Notes: generated by a model from the letters alone, not told the origin. A stretch of DNA of 64,000 nucleotides from 2-12-FULL-60-19 sp041483675 (GCA_041483675.1 JBGPGE010000011.1:1-64000); one strand, 5' to 3'. Shown: positions 6,617 through 14,031, numbered from the stretch's first letter. Made by a program: numbers and translations.

Positions 6617-6732
6617 CGCCACGGCGAGGAGCGGAATCTTGGAAAGAGTTTATTGGAGCACGTCGCGGCAAAAGTCCCGCGAACGAAAATCGGCAAGGGC
6701 GCGAGGAATAAGCTAAGCTGCTGAAGTGGTGA
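6617..6732 (+). repeat. Repeat copy R4 (frameshifted) of the HEAT 3' end
   Basis: 116 bp. It is alike to R1 through KIGKGARNK and then has lost one base (AAGCTAAGCTG against AAGCTGAAGCTG), so the frame ends at a new TGA while the old LKLLKW codons remain readable in another frame. It also carries RHGEE for RPGEE. It is the last and most decayed copy, fitting an original 3' end displaced by later insertions. Confidence 0.85.
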
Positions 6733-6860
6733 ATGGAGCTTAAGCGAAGCTGCTTGTCTTTCGTTTGAGGAATCTTTTTCGCGGGCAACCAAAAAGACCA
6801 AGATTTGAGGCTACCGGGTTTTTCCAGCTCGTTTTCGACCCTACCGAGCTTCTTTAGCAT

Positions 6861-7154
6861 TCAGGATCTTCGAATCCGCACCTTGGTCGCATAATTCAGG
6901 TCCCTTGTCCTTCGAATTTTGCTTTCGCTTGATATGTGCCCCTCTTTCAACAAGTCTATTAGGAGCGCATAAAAGGCCAAGCGCCAAACCTCTCGGTTAC
7001 CGTAACCCTTGATGGTTAGCCCCGCAAATCGCTGGAGTTCGCCGATTGCAAGCCCGGCGCATCCTGCGGGATGTTCTTGCAAAGAAACGAGGATATGTTT
7101 CTTTAACTTACGAACTAACTCCTTCCCCTTCTTAGCATAGTCCTGTTTCCGCAT
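6861..7154 (-). CDS. Hypothetical protein, accessory region
   Basis: A 97-residue basic protein from the ATG at 7154: RKLKKHILVSLQEHPAGCAGLAIGELQRF and VWRLAFYALLIDLLKEGHI. The helical layout could be a winged-helix-like DNA-binding fold. The frame is open back to an ATG at 7259, which would overlap the next gene by 49 bp. I see no good ribosome-binding site for either start. Lower GC than the flanking chromosome. No recognised family. Confidence 0.5.
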   Translation of the reverse strand: MRKQDYAKKGKELVRKLKKHILVSLQEHPAGCAGLAIGELQRFAGLTIKGYGNREVWRLAFYALLIDLLKEGHISSESKIRRTRDLNYATKVRIRRS

Positions 7155-7210
7155 TTGGATCGACCACGATTCTACGGGTGAAGATTTGAATAATTTTCTA
7201 ACCTTTGTTT

Positions 7211-7699
7211 TTAGCCGCCAACTTCCAATTTCAATTGTTGATACTCGTCGAGTAGACACAAAATCGTTTTTGACCGATCACCCGCAGTCACAACCAAAAA
7301 CCTAACTCCCTTCACCGTCGTATATACGCTAAGCAGCCGAAGACGGTGGCGCAGGTTGTACTCATTAGCTTCTTTATGATCAACGGACAACGCGCCCCAA
7401 TCTCCAAATTCATGTTTTTCAAGAAATTCCTCGGCATTTTGACCAGCGTCGTGGAGAGCAGACAAAACATTAAAAGTTTCGAAACATTCGCCGAGTGAAA
7501 ACTTGACTCTCTCCCGTCGATCTCTAATTATTTGCTGTGCCCAGTTTGCATTTTTCCAAAGACCTAAGCCCCCACATTTCGGACAACGACCTTCTGGTAG
7601 GCTCAATGACCCGCCATTACAAACCTCGCAAACTTCCCATCCACAATCCTCGGGGTCGTACAAGACAGGAACAAGATTCAATGCGCTTTTTTCTTCCAT
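7211..7699 (-). CDS. Zinc-ribbon-containing accessory protein of unknown function
   Basis: A 162-residue protein. Residues about 20-45 hold CEVC and CPKCGG pairs, a likely zinc ribbon. The C-terminal half, HEFGDWGALSVDHKEANEYN through LLSVYTTVKGVRFLVVTAGDRSKT, matches in pattern an uncharacterised protein carried on plasmids and integrative elements (GDWG..D...N..L..G.RLLS.Y....GV..W.IT..DRS.T). That family is sometimes misannotated as a restriction subunit. The start at 7699 is preferred because a promoter at 7816-7844 would start transcription after the upstream ATG at 7813. It overlaps the 6861 gene's open frame, suggesting one operon. Confidence 0.6.
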   Translation of the reverse strand: MEEKSALNLVPVLYDPEDCGWEVCEVCNGGSLSLPEGRCPKCGGLGLWKNANWAQQIIRDRRERVKFSLGECFETFNVLSALHDAGQNAEEFLEKHEFGDWGALSVDHKEANEYNLRHRLRLLSVYTTVKGVRFLVVTAGDRSKTILCLLDEYQQLKLEVGG

Positions 7700-7815
7700 T
7701 CCAAGAAATGGTTCACACCGGACAAAAGGTGCGCAGGCCGTGGCGCGCCGTCCGGTCGACAGAATCGATGATACTGGTTGGCATCGTTCGTTTTCCAACT
7801 CTCCGGCGAGCATTA

Positions 7816-7844
7816 ATTGTGTCCCCCTTCGGAGGAGTTGTCAA
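7816..7844 (-). promoter_or_regulatory. Sigma-70-type promoter for the zinc-ribbon gene
   Basis: On the minus strand: TTGACA (7839-7844, perfect -35), a 17-base spacer, then CACAAT (7816-7821). Transcription would begin near 7809. Confidence 0.5.
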
Positions 7845-7952
7845 CTTATTTGATAGTCCGTCGTTGATACGCCGGGCAGCGGGTACCGCCAATGCGTGAC
7901 AGGGTTGGCTTGACAACTTCCACCTTACCGCGTTACACGCCACATATTCCGT

Positions 7953-8264
7953 ATGAAACTCATCCGCGACTGCTTCGGCCGGGATGTTCGGCTTACCGAT
8001 GAGCGACTCGCGCATATCTTGGAGCACGAGGAGATGGCCGGCATGGAAAACGAGATCGAGCGGGCGCTGCAAGCGCCCGCGGAGGTGCGCCTGTCGCGCT
8101 CCGATGAGAACGTGAAGCTCTTCTACGAGTTCTGCGCGGAAACGCGCGTCGGTGGGAAATGGCTGTGCCTCGTGGTAAAGTACCCGCCTGATGATGCTTT
8201 CGTGGTCACGGCGTACTTAACTGACACGATAAAACCAGGAGAAACTGTATGGCCGAAAAAGTGA
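7953..8264 (+). CDS. PBECR2-like (barnase/EndoU/RelE-like) toxin candidate
   Basis: A 103-residue protein: MKLIRDCFGRDVRLTDERLAHILEHEEM, then EIERALQAPAEV and a C-terminal VVKYPPDDAFVVTAYLTD strand pair. The layout (LTDER..HIL.HPEM, later KWLCLVVKY and FVVTAYLTD) is that of the PBECR2/phage-Barnase-EndoU-ColicinE5/D-RelE-like nuclease fold or the related DUF4258 group, used as small RNase toxins. It overlaps the following DUF2283 gene by 16 bp, the usual pairing for toxin and antitoxin. A perfect TTGACA lies at 7910-7915. The activity is inferred. Confidence 0.65.
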   Translation: MKLIRDCFGRDVRLTDERLAHILEHEEMAGMENEIERALQAPAEVRLSRSDENVKLFYEFCAETRVGGKWLCLVVKYPPDDAFVVTAYLTDTIKPGETVWPKK

Positions 8265-8461
8265 AGGTCTGGTTCGATCCTGAGGGAGATTTCCTGGAGG
8301 TGCAGTTCAGCGACGCGCCCGGATATATGCGTGAGACCGCACATGACGCTCTCATGGAGCGTGTGGACGAGCGCGGGCATGTCGTTGGGTTCAGCATCCT
8401 GGGCGTGAGCCGCTTCCGTAAGGAACGACCTTTTGAGGCGGAGTTGGCGACCGGCAAATAA
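8249..8461 (+). CDS. DUF2283 domain-containing protein, probable antitoxin
   Basis: A 70-residue protein with the DUF2283 pattern: VKVWFDPEGDFLEVQFSDAPG, then a short central part and ERGHVVGFSILGVSRF. DUF2283 proteins are commonly encoded next to DUF4258/BrnT-like toxins and are thought to act as antitoxins. The gene overlaps the toxin candidate by 16 bp, with a purine-rich AGGAG upstream of its ATG inside the toxin coding sequence. It closes the accessory stretch; the next gene belongs to ordinary metabolism. Confidence 0.75.
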   Translation: MAEKVKVWFDPEGDFLEVQFSDAPGYMRETAHDALMERVDERGHVVGFSILGVSRFRKERPFEAELATGK

Positions 8462-8578
8462 CCCCGAACCCATAGACCCAGCCTACGTTCCGCGAGGCAG
8501 CTCGTCTCACGTCCGATTTCTGAACGGAAGCCGCCTTAACATGGCGGTTCCTCAATATCGTCTTCGGAGGTTTTACCC

Positions 8579-9565
8579 ATGGCACAAACAAAACCACGCA
8601 TCACGTTCGGAAGCCCGCCGGAGCCGCGCAATCGCGCGTTGATCGACGGGCTGGTTAAGATCGACGGCTACGAGATCGAGCACATCGGCAAGTACTCGCC
8701 GGGCGAGTTTCACTACCGTTTCGTTCAAGGCGAGTATGACCTCTGCGAGATGTCCACCGCGACTTTTCTGAGGACCAAGGAGAAGGGCCAGCGCTTCATC
8801 GCTCTCCCCGTCTTTTTCCAGCGCGGCCCGCGCCAGCGCAACATTTTTTACTGCGAGGGCAAACTCAAGCATCCAAGCGAACTCAAGGGCAAGAAGGTCG
8901 GCGCTTTTCGCTACGGGGCGACGGCAGTCGCCTGGGCGCGCGGATTTCTCCTGGACGAATGCGGCATCAAGACGACGGACGTGGACTGGTTCGTCTCGGG
9001 GCGGGAAGTTTTTATCGGGAACGAATTGCCCGTCAAAGTCGAAAGACTCGATCCCCCGCCGCCTTTCGGAGAAGAGAAGGCGCAGCTCGCGGAGCTGGTC
9101 AGCAAAGGGACGCTTGGCGCGGCGCTCGTCCCCGGCGACTCGGGCTACCTCGGCCTCTTCGGCGGTGGCAAAGTTCCCGGAGAGATGGGGAAATTTCCCG
9201 GCGTGAAGCCGCTGTTCGAAGACACGGACGAGATCGTCCGCTGGGTGAAGCGGAGCGGCATCTATCCGATCATTCACTTGATGGCGATGAAAATGGAAAC
9301 CGCCGAGAGATATCCCGATCTTCCAGCGAAGCTGATCGAGGCTTTCCGGGAGTCTATGAAGCTGGCGACGAAGTATATGACCGCCGAAGAAGTCGCCGGC
9401 TACGCGAAAGAGCGGGAAGTGTTGGGCGAAGATCCCTACGCCTACGTTCTGGGGGAGACGGAGAAGCGAACCATGCGCGCCTTGAACCGCTACCAGATCG
9501 AGCAGGGCTTGATGAAAACGGAGCTGGCGCTCGAAAGCCTATTTGTCCGCGAGGCGTTCGCGTAG
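8579..9565 (+). CDS. 4,5-dihydroxyphthalate decarboxylase-like periplasmic-binding-fold protein
   Basis: A 328-residue protein without a signal peptide. Its N-terminal pattern (LIDGLVKIDGYEIEH, FHYRFVQGEYDLCEMSTATFLRTKEKG, FIALPVFFQRGPRQRNIFY) is that of 4,5-dihydroxyphthalate decarboxylase-like proteins, which share the type 2 periplasmic-binding fold with NitT/TauT binding proteins. The central LKGKKVGAFRYGATAVAWARG motif follows the usual substrate-binding pattern. It may be a cytoplasmic decarboxylase or a non-exported binding protein; the missing signal peptide favours the first. CGGAGG precedes the ATG. The downstream mini-element begins at the last base of its stop codon. Confidence 0.75.
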   Translation: MAQTKPRITFGSPPEPRNRALIDGLVKIDGYEIEHIGKYSPGEFHYRFVQGEYDLCEMSTATFLRTKEKGQRFIALPVFFQRGPRQRNIFYCEGKLKHPSELKGKKVGAFRYGATAVAWARGFLLDECGIKTTDVDWFVSGREVFIGNELPVKVERLDPPPPFGEEKAQLAELVSKGTLGAALVPGDSGYLGLFGGGKVPGEMGKFPGVKPLFEDTDEIVRWVKRSGIYPIIHLMAMKMETAERYPDLPAKLIEAFRESMKLATKYMTAEEVAGYAKEREVLGEDPYAYVLGETEKRTMRALNRYQIEQGLMKTELALESLFVREAFA

Positions 9566-9693
9566 CAGGCCGCTGAAAAAGGCCCATCTGCGGCGTTGCG
9601 CTCGGCTCGCTTCGCGTCAACGTACTACGAGAGTACGCCTCCGCTCGCGAACCTTCGCGCGCCTTGCATCTGGGACCTTTTTGATCGGCCTGC
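9565..9693. mobile_element. 129-bp palindromic mini-element, copy 2
   Basis: The left end beginning GCAGGCCGCTGAAAAAGG (9565-9591) pairs with the right end finishing CTTTTTGATCGGCCTGC (9666-9693): terminal inverted repeats of about 27 bp with three or so mismatches. The internal part shares ACGTACT...GAGTACGCCTCCGCTCG with copy 1. It is exactly as long as copy 1. The first base is the G of the TAG stop of the upstream gene. As RNA it could fold into a long hairpin and may end transcription. Confidence 0.82.
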
Positions 9694-9796
9694 AAAATAG
9701 AAAAATAAGGGGGCTCGCCTCCTCGATCGGCACTGTGTTGTGTTTTTTCCTCGTGCACTAAATAATGCTGGCTGATCTACGGAGAAAGAGGATTTC

Positions 9797-11290
9797 ATGG
9801 CATCAGCGTCCTTCGACATTCTGGAAACGACCATCGCCGATATTCACAGCGCCTACCGATCGGGGCAGCTCACGGCGCGGCAATTAGTCCAGACGTATCT
9901 CGATCGCATCGAGGCCTACGACAAAAAAGGCCCCGCGCTTAACGCCATCATTACTCTCAACCCGAAGGCTCTCGATGAGGCGGACCGGCTCGACGCCGCG
10001 TTCAATGCTTCCGGATTCGTCGGGCCGCTGCACGGCATTCCCGTCATCATCAAAGACCAGGCCGACGCCAAAGGCATGCCGACGACGCTCGGCTCGCTGT
10101 TGTTCAAGGACTACTACCCGGATCGAGACTCCTTTGTCGTCGAGAAACTAAAGAAGGCGGGCGCGATCGTTCTGGCCAAGGCAACGCTCGGCGAACTGGG
10201 CGGTGGCGACACGCACGGCTCGCTCTTCGGATCGACGAGAAACCCCTACGCGCCGGACCGGACCGCGGGCGGCTCCTCCGGCGGCTCGGCAGTGAGCGTC
10301 GCGGCGAATTTCTCTACCGTGGCGGTCGGCCAGGAGGGCTTTGCGTCGATCCGCAGGCCTTCGATCTGGAACTGCATCGCCGGCATGCGGCCGAGCGCCG
10401 GCCTCGTGAGCCGGGGCGGCGTCTTTGCCGGTTGGCCGGAAATCGCCGGTTCGCTCGGCCCGATGGCGCGCACGATCCGAGACCTGGCCGTTCTGCTGGA
10501 TGTCATGGTCGGCTACGACCCGGAGGATCCGCTGACCTCGCGCGGGGTCGGCCACGTTCCGGATAGTTACACAAAGTTTCTCGACCCGAACGGCCTGAAG
10601 GGCGTGCGCATCGGCATCCTGCGCGAGCCGATGGGCTACGATTCCGAGCCCGACTCGGAGGACTTCAAAAAGATCGCGGAGGTTTTCGACCGGGCCGTCG
10701 CGGAGTTGACAGCCGCCGGCGCCGAGCTTGTGGACCCGCTCGCGATTCCAAAGCTCAAGGAGCTGCTGGCGAAGCGGGCGGGAAGCTACGCCGAGGGGGA
10801 AGAATCGTTCAAGAGATATTTCAGCAGGAGCGCCCATGCGCCGTTCCAATCTCGTCAGGAGGCGGCTGAGTCGCCGGACTTCGCGAAAGTCGTTCGCCGC
10901 TCGCAGGATCGATGGAAGAGATCCGTAGATTCGAGCAAACACTACGAATATCTGCTGGCGCGGGAAGAGCTGACCGTCAATTTTCTAAAGGTGATGGCCG
11001 ATAACAAGCTCGCCGCCATCGTGCACAAAGCCGTCGAGCACCAGCCGACGCTGATCAAGGACGGAATCAACCCGCCGTACGTCGATCAGAAAGGCGCGCC
11101 GCATCTGAATACGTTCATGGTCTTTGTTCCGACGATCGTCGTGCCCGCGGGATTTACCAGCGACAATCTCCCCGCCGGGATCAGCTTTTTGGGACGTCCC
11201 TACGACGACGGCAACATGATCAAGCTCGCTTACGCGTACGAGCAGGCGACCCACCATCGCCGCCCGCCCGCCAGCACCACGCCGCTGTAA
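9797..11290 (+). CDS. Amidase-signature family protein
   Basis: A 497-residue amidase-signature hydrolase (C-N hydrolysis by a Ser-cisSer-Lys triad). Visible are the lysine in IIKDQ (Lys86), the glycine-serine loop GGSSGGS (158-164, bridging Ser) and the nucleophile in FASIRRPS (Ser184). The motif before the nucleophile is normally G(T/S)DTGGSIR; here it reads GQEGFASIR, so the Asp and both Gly positions are changed while Ser-Ile-Arg is kept. The substrate is unknown. No signal peptide. The start at 9797 has GAGAAAGAGG upstream. The gene is separated from its neighbours by the mini-element and by the feo promoter. Confidence 0.85.
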   Translation: MASASFDILETTIADIHSAYRSGQLTARQLVQTYLDRIEAYDKKGPALNAIITLNPKALDEADRLDAAFNASGFVGPLHGIPVIIKDQADAKGMPTTLGSLLFKDYYPDRDSFVVEKLKKAGAIVLAKATLGELGGGDTHGSLFGSTRNPYAPDRTAGGSSGGSAVSVAANFSTVAVGQEGFASIRRPSIWNCIAGMRPSAGLVSRGGVFAGWPEIAGSLGPMARTIRDLAVLLDVMVGYDPEDPLTSRGVGHVPDSYTKFLDPNGLKGVRIGILREPMGYDSEPDSEDFKKIAEVFDRAVAELTAAGAELVDPLAIPKLKELLAKRAGSYAEGEESFKRYFSRSAHAPFQSRQEAAESPDFAKVVRRSQDRWKRSVDSSKHYEYLLAREELTVNFLKVMADNKLAAIVHKAVEHQPTLIKDGINPPYVDQKGAPHLNTFMVFVPTIVVPAGFTSDNLPAGISFLGRPYDDGNMIKLAYAYEQATHHRRPPASTTPL

Positions 11291-11436
11291 GAAGAAGACC
11301 TGCCGGAGTCAAGCCGCAGTCGCAACCTTCCAAGATCTAAGAAATTACCCGCAAAGTCTTCCTATAAGTAGGATGGACCTTCCTTCCCGCCTCTCTGCGA
11401 CGGGCTAAAATTCCCGCAAGATCTTCCGCTTCGCTC

Positions 11437-11452
11437 TGGCACAGCCCTTGCG
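11437..11452 (+). promoter_or_regulatory. Sigma-54 (-24/-12) promoter before feoA
   Basis: TGGCAC-AGCCC-TTGCG fits the -24/-12 consensus TGGCAC-N5-TTGC(A/T) at all but the last base. It lies 17 bases before the feoA GTG. No activator site is evident in the 150 bp upstream. Confidence 0.6.
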
Positions 11453-11469
11453 TTAGTTGCAATAGTCAC

Positions 11470-11760
11470 GTGGCGACTCAAATGGATAGCGGCTCCACAG
11501 AACCGGCCCGCGACGGGTTTCCGCTTCACGCCGCCGCCAAAGGGCGAGAGCTGATCATCGTCAACATCCCCGACGGTTGGAGCCGGACGCAGCTGATCCG
11601 CTTCGGCATTCTCGGCGGAGAGCAGATCCGCTGCCTGGAGCGGCTCCCCGGCGGGACCGTGGTGATAGAAAAAAACCGCCAGGAGATCGCCATCGGCGCC
11701 GCGCTCGCGAAAACCATCCTGGTCGCCTACGCGGAAACCGGCGAGAGTGCGAAGCAATGA
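11470..11760 (+). CDS. feoA: FeoA family protein
   Basis: A 96-residue protein ending in the SH3-like FeoA domain: LIIVNIPDGWSRTQLIRFGILGGEQIRCLERLPGG, followed by VVIEKNRQEIAIGAALAKTILV. FeoA is a small cytoplasmic partner thought to modulate the FeoB ferrous-iron permease. Two starts are possible, GTG at 11470 and ATG at 11482; neither has a clear ribosome-binding site. The N-terminal 20 residues are outside the domain. The feoB start follows six bases after the stop, so the two are one operon behind the sigma-54-type promoter. Confidence 0.85.
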   Translation: MATQMDSGSTEPARDGFPLHAAAKGRELIIVNIPDGWSRTQLIRFGILGGEQIRCLERLPGGTVVIEKNRQEIAIGAALAKTILVAYAETGESAKQ

Positions 11761-11766
11761 GGGGTT

Positions 11767-13668
11767 ATGTATAGGGACGCGGGTTCAGGAGTTAGCCTCC
11801 CCAGCTGTCACGGACACGTTGAACACCACAAGCATGGCGGCGCCGAGCCGTGGCCGGGCGAAACCGGCCGGACTACCGTCGCCCTCGTCGGCAACCCCAA
11901 CGTCGGGAAATCGCTCTTCTTCAATTACCTCTCCGGGATGTACGTCGATGTGTCCAACTATCCGGGAACGACCATCGAGCTGGCGCGCGGCCGCTACAAA
12001 GAGATCGACATCTTCGACACACCCGGCGTCTACGGCATCTCGTCTTTCACCGACGAGGAAGCCGTCACGCGGGAGATCGTGCTCCAAGCCGACGTCATTT
12101 TAAACGTCGTCGACGCGGTCCACCTGGAGCGGGATCTCTTTCTCACCCAACAACTGATCGACATGGGAAAGAAGGTCTCGGTCTTCTTAAATTTCATGGA
12201 CGAGGTTAAGAAAATCGGCTTGCAAATCGACACGCAGCTTTTGGCCGCCCATCTCGGAGTGCCGGTCTTCGAAACCACCGCCACGACTCGGGCGGGCTTC
12301 GACCGGATCGACGCCGCAATCGAGAGCGCGCGCCAGGGGAGACAGGATCCCGCGCTTCATCACCGCCTTCACTCGACGCTCAGCATGACCGGTTCGGAGG
12401 CCGAGGCGCTGCTCGTCTTGGAGGGCGACGAAGTCGTGGCGCGCCGCCACGGCGTGATCCCGGAGGATGAGCGGGAGGATCTCTACATCGACCGCCGCAA
12501 CCGCGTCAACCGGATTATCAACGCCGTGCTGTCCGGCAACCAGGCCGCGACCGGAGCGGCCCACCTGCTCGGGCGCTGGGCGATCAATTTATGGACCGGC
12601 ATTCCCATGCTCGTCGTCGCGCTCTATCTGATCTATCTTTTCGTCGGAAGACTCGTCGCACAGGACCTGGTCAGATTCACCGAGGTGGAGTTGGGTCAAG
12701 GATTGTGGGAGCCGTGGATGCGCGGGCTGATCACGCGATATATCGCCCCGGACAACTGGCTTGCGACGATTCTTGTCGGCGAGTTCGGCGTCGCCACGAT
12801 GACCGTCACCTATCTGCTCTTCCTCCTGCTGCCGCTGGTCGCCGCATTTTATCTGTCTCTGGCGATCATGGAAGACAGCGGATATCTGCCGCGCCTGGCG
12901 ACTTTGGTCGACCGGAGTCTTAACGCCATCGGGCTGAACGGGCGCGCGGTCATTCCGCTGATTCTCGGCTTCGGCTGCGTCACGATGGCCACGATCACCA
13001 CACGCCTGCTGGGAAACGACCGCGAGAAAAGGATCACCGCGACGATCCTTCAGTTCGCCATCCCCTGCTCGGCGCAGCTCGCGGTGGTGGCGGCGCTGCT
13101 CGCCGGCGCGGGACTCGGCGCCGTCCTGCTCTACTCGGCGACGATTTTTTCTGTGTTCGTGGCTCTCGGCACGCTGCTCCATCGGGCGCTGCCCGGCAAT
13201 CCCACGCCGCTGCTGATCGATCTGCCGCCGATGCGGCTCCCGCGGCTTGACAACATCATTCGCAAGACGGCCTATCGAACCTATTTTTTCATGAAGGAAG
13301 CCACGTGGTGGTTCTTCGCCGGCGCGCTGGCGGTGGGTATTTTGCAGGTCACCGGCCTGCTGACGTTCTGGCAGGATCTGCTGGCACCGCTCGTCACCGG
13401 CTGGCTGCAACTGCCGCGCGAGGCGGCGACGGCGTTTGTGATGGGGATGGTCAGAAGAGATTTCGGCGCCGCCGGACTCTACCAGTTGCCGCTCACGCCG
13501 CATCAGATCGTCGTCGCCCTGGTGACGATCACACTGTTTACACCCTGCATCGCCTCGTTGATGATTATGCTAAAAGAGCGCGGGACGAAAGAAGCGACCA
13601 TCGTGTGGGTCGGGACGTGGGTCGTCGCGTTTCTCGTCGGCGGGCTGCTGTCGCAGATATTGATATGA
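11767..13668 (+). CDS. feoB: Ferrous iron transport protein B
   Basis: A 633-residue inner-membrane Fe(II) permease. The N-terminal G domain shows G1 GNPNVGKS (42-49), DTPG (84-87) and the guanine-specificity motif NFMD (142-145). It is followed by a helical spacer and a membrane part with the two Gate repeats, including GFGCV and IPCSAQLAV with the conserved cysteines that line the path. The length is somewhat below the usual 700 or more. An unusual N-terminal extension contains CHGHVEHHKHGG, a histidine-rich stretch that could bind metal. The last residue codons overlap the next small gene (ATGA at 13665-13668). Confidence 0.93.
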   Translation: MYRDAGSGVSLPSCHGHVEHHKHGGAEPWPGETGRTTVALVGNPNVGKSLFFNYLSGMYVDVSNYPGTTIELARGRYKEIDIFDTPGVYGISSFTDEEAVTREIVLQADVILNVVDAVHLERDLFLTQQLIDMGKKVSVFLNFMDEVKKIGLQIDTQLLAAHLGVPVFETTATTRAGFDRIDAAIESARQGRQDPALHHRLHSTLSMTGSEAEALLVLEGDEVVARRHGVIPEDEREDLYIDRRNRVNRIINAVLSGNQAATGAAHLLGRWAINLWTGIPMLVVALYLIYLFVGRLVAQDLVRFTEVELGQGLWEPWMRGLITRYIAPDNWLATILVGEFGVATMTVTYLLFLLLPLVAAFYLSLAIMEDSGYLPRLATLVDRSLNAIGLNGRAVIPLILGFGCVTMATITTRLLGNDREKRITATILQFAIPCSAQLAVVAALLAGAGLGAVLLYSATIFSVFVALGTLLHRALPGNPTPLLIDLPPMRLPRLDNIIRKTAYRTYFFMKEATWWFFAGALAVGILQVTGLLTFWQDLLAPLVTGWLQLPREAATAFVMGMVRRDFGAAGLYQLPLTPHQIVVALVTITLFTPCIASLMIMLKERGTKEATIVWVGTWVVAFLVGGLLSQILI

Positions 13669-13895
13669 AAACGCTTGAGGACAAGCTTGGCGCGGAGGCG
13701 AGGAGTTGCCCGACCTGCCGCTATGAGATTGCGAATCCATTCACCGAACGCTGCCCGCGCTGCTTGACGGCCGTTCCCGTCGTCAAGCCCGGTTGCGGCG
13801 ATTGCTTCCACATCTCCGCCTGCCCCGTGTCAGGCGCCGGGCAAGTTAAACATCCCTCGCCTGCAAAGCCGGGAGGTTTCACCATCCCCGATTGA
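13665..13895 (+). CDS. Small zinc-ribbon protein coupled to feoB
   Basis: A 76-residue cysteine-rich protein: CPTCRYE, then CPRCLTA (a two-pair zinc ribbon or iron-binding knuckle), followed by CGDCFHISACPV, a second cysteine cluster. Its ATG overlaps the feoB stop by four bases, so it is probably translated by coupling. FeoC is the usual third gene of such operons, but this protein lacks a winged-helix pattern and is unlike it. I infer a metal-binding accessory to FeoB. No known name. Confidence 0.7.
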   Translation: MKTLEDKLGAEARSCPTCRYEIANPFTERCPRCLTAVPVVKPGCGDCFHISACPVSGAGQVKHPSPAKPGGFTIPD

Positions 13896-14031
13896 AACTT
13901 ACTATTGCCTCCCGCCTCATGCCTGCGGCCGGCTTTTTTCTCCTTGACGTCGGTCATCGAATGGCTTTAACTTACGCGCTGCCGACTCGGACTCAAGTTT
14001 GGGCGCCGGCGTATCGTTCCGGAGGTGGATC

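Noticed and set aside
2931..6732. CRISPR or integron interpretation of the repeated HEAT ends
   Set aside because: Repeats are 117 bp, coding and in one frame, spacers are hundreds of bases with genes, and no Cas, IntI or attC-like fold is seen.
13305..13664. Upstream part of the 196-codon frame leading into the small zinc-ribbon gene
   Set aside because: It lies within feoB in another frame. The real start is the ATG at 13665 overlapping the feoB stop.
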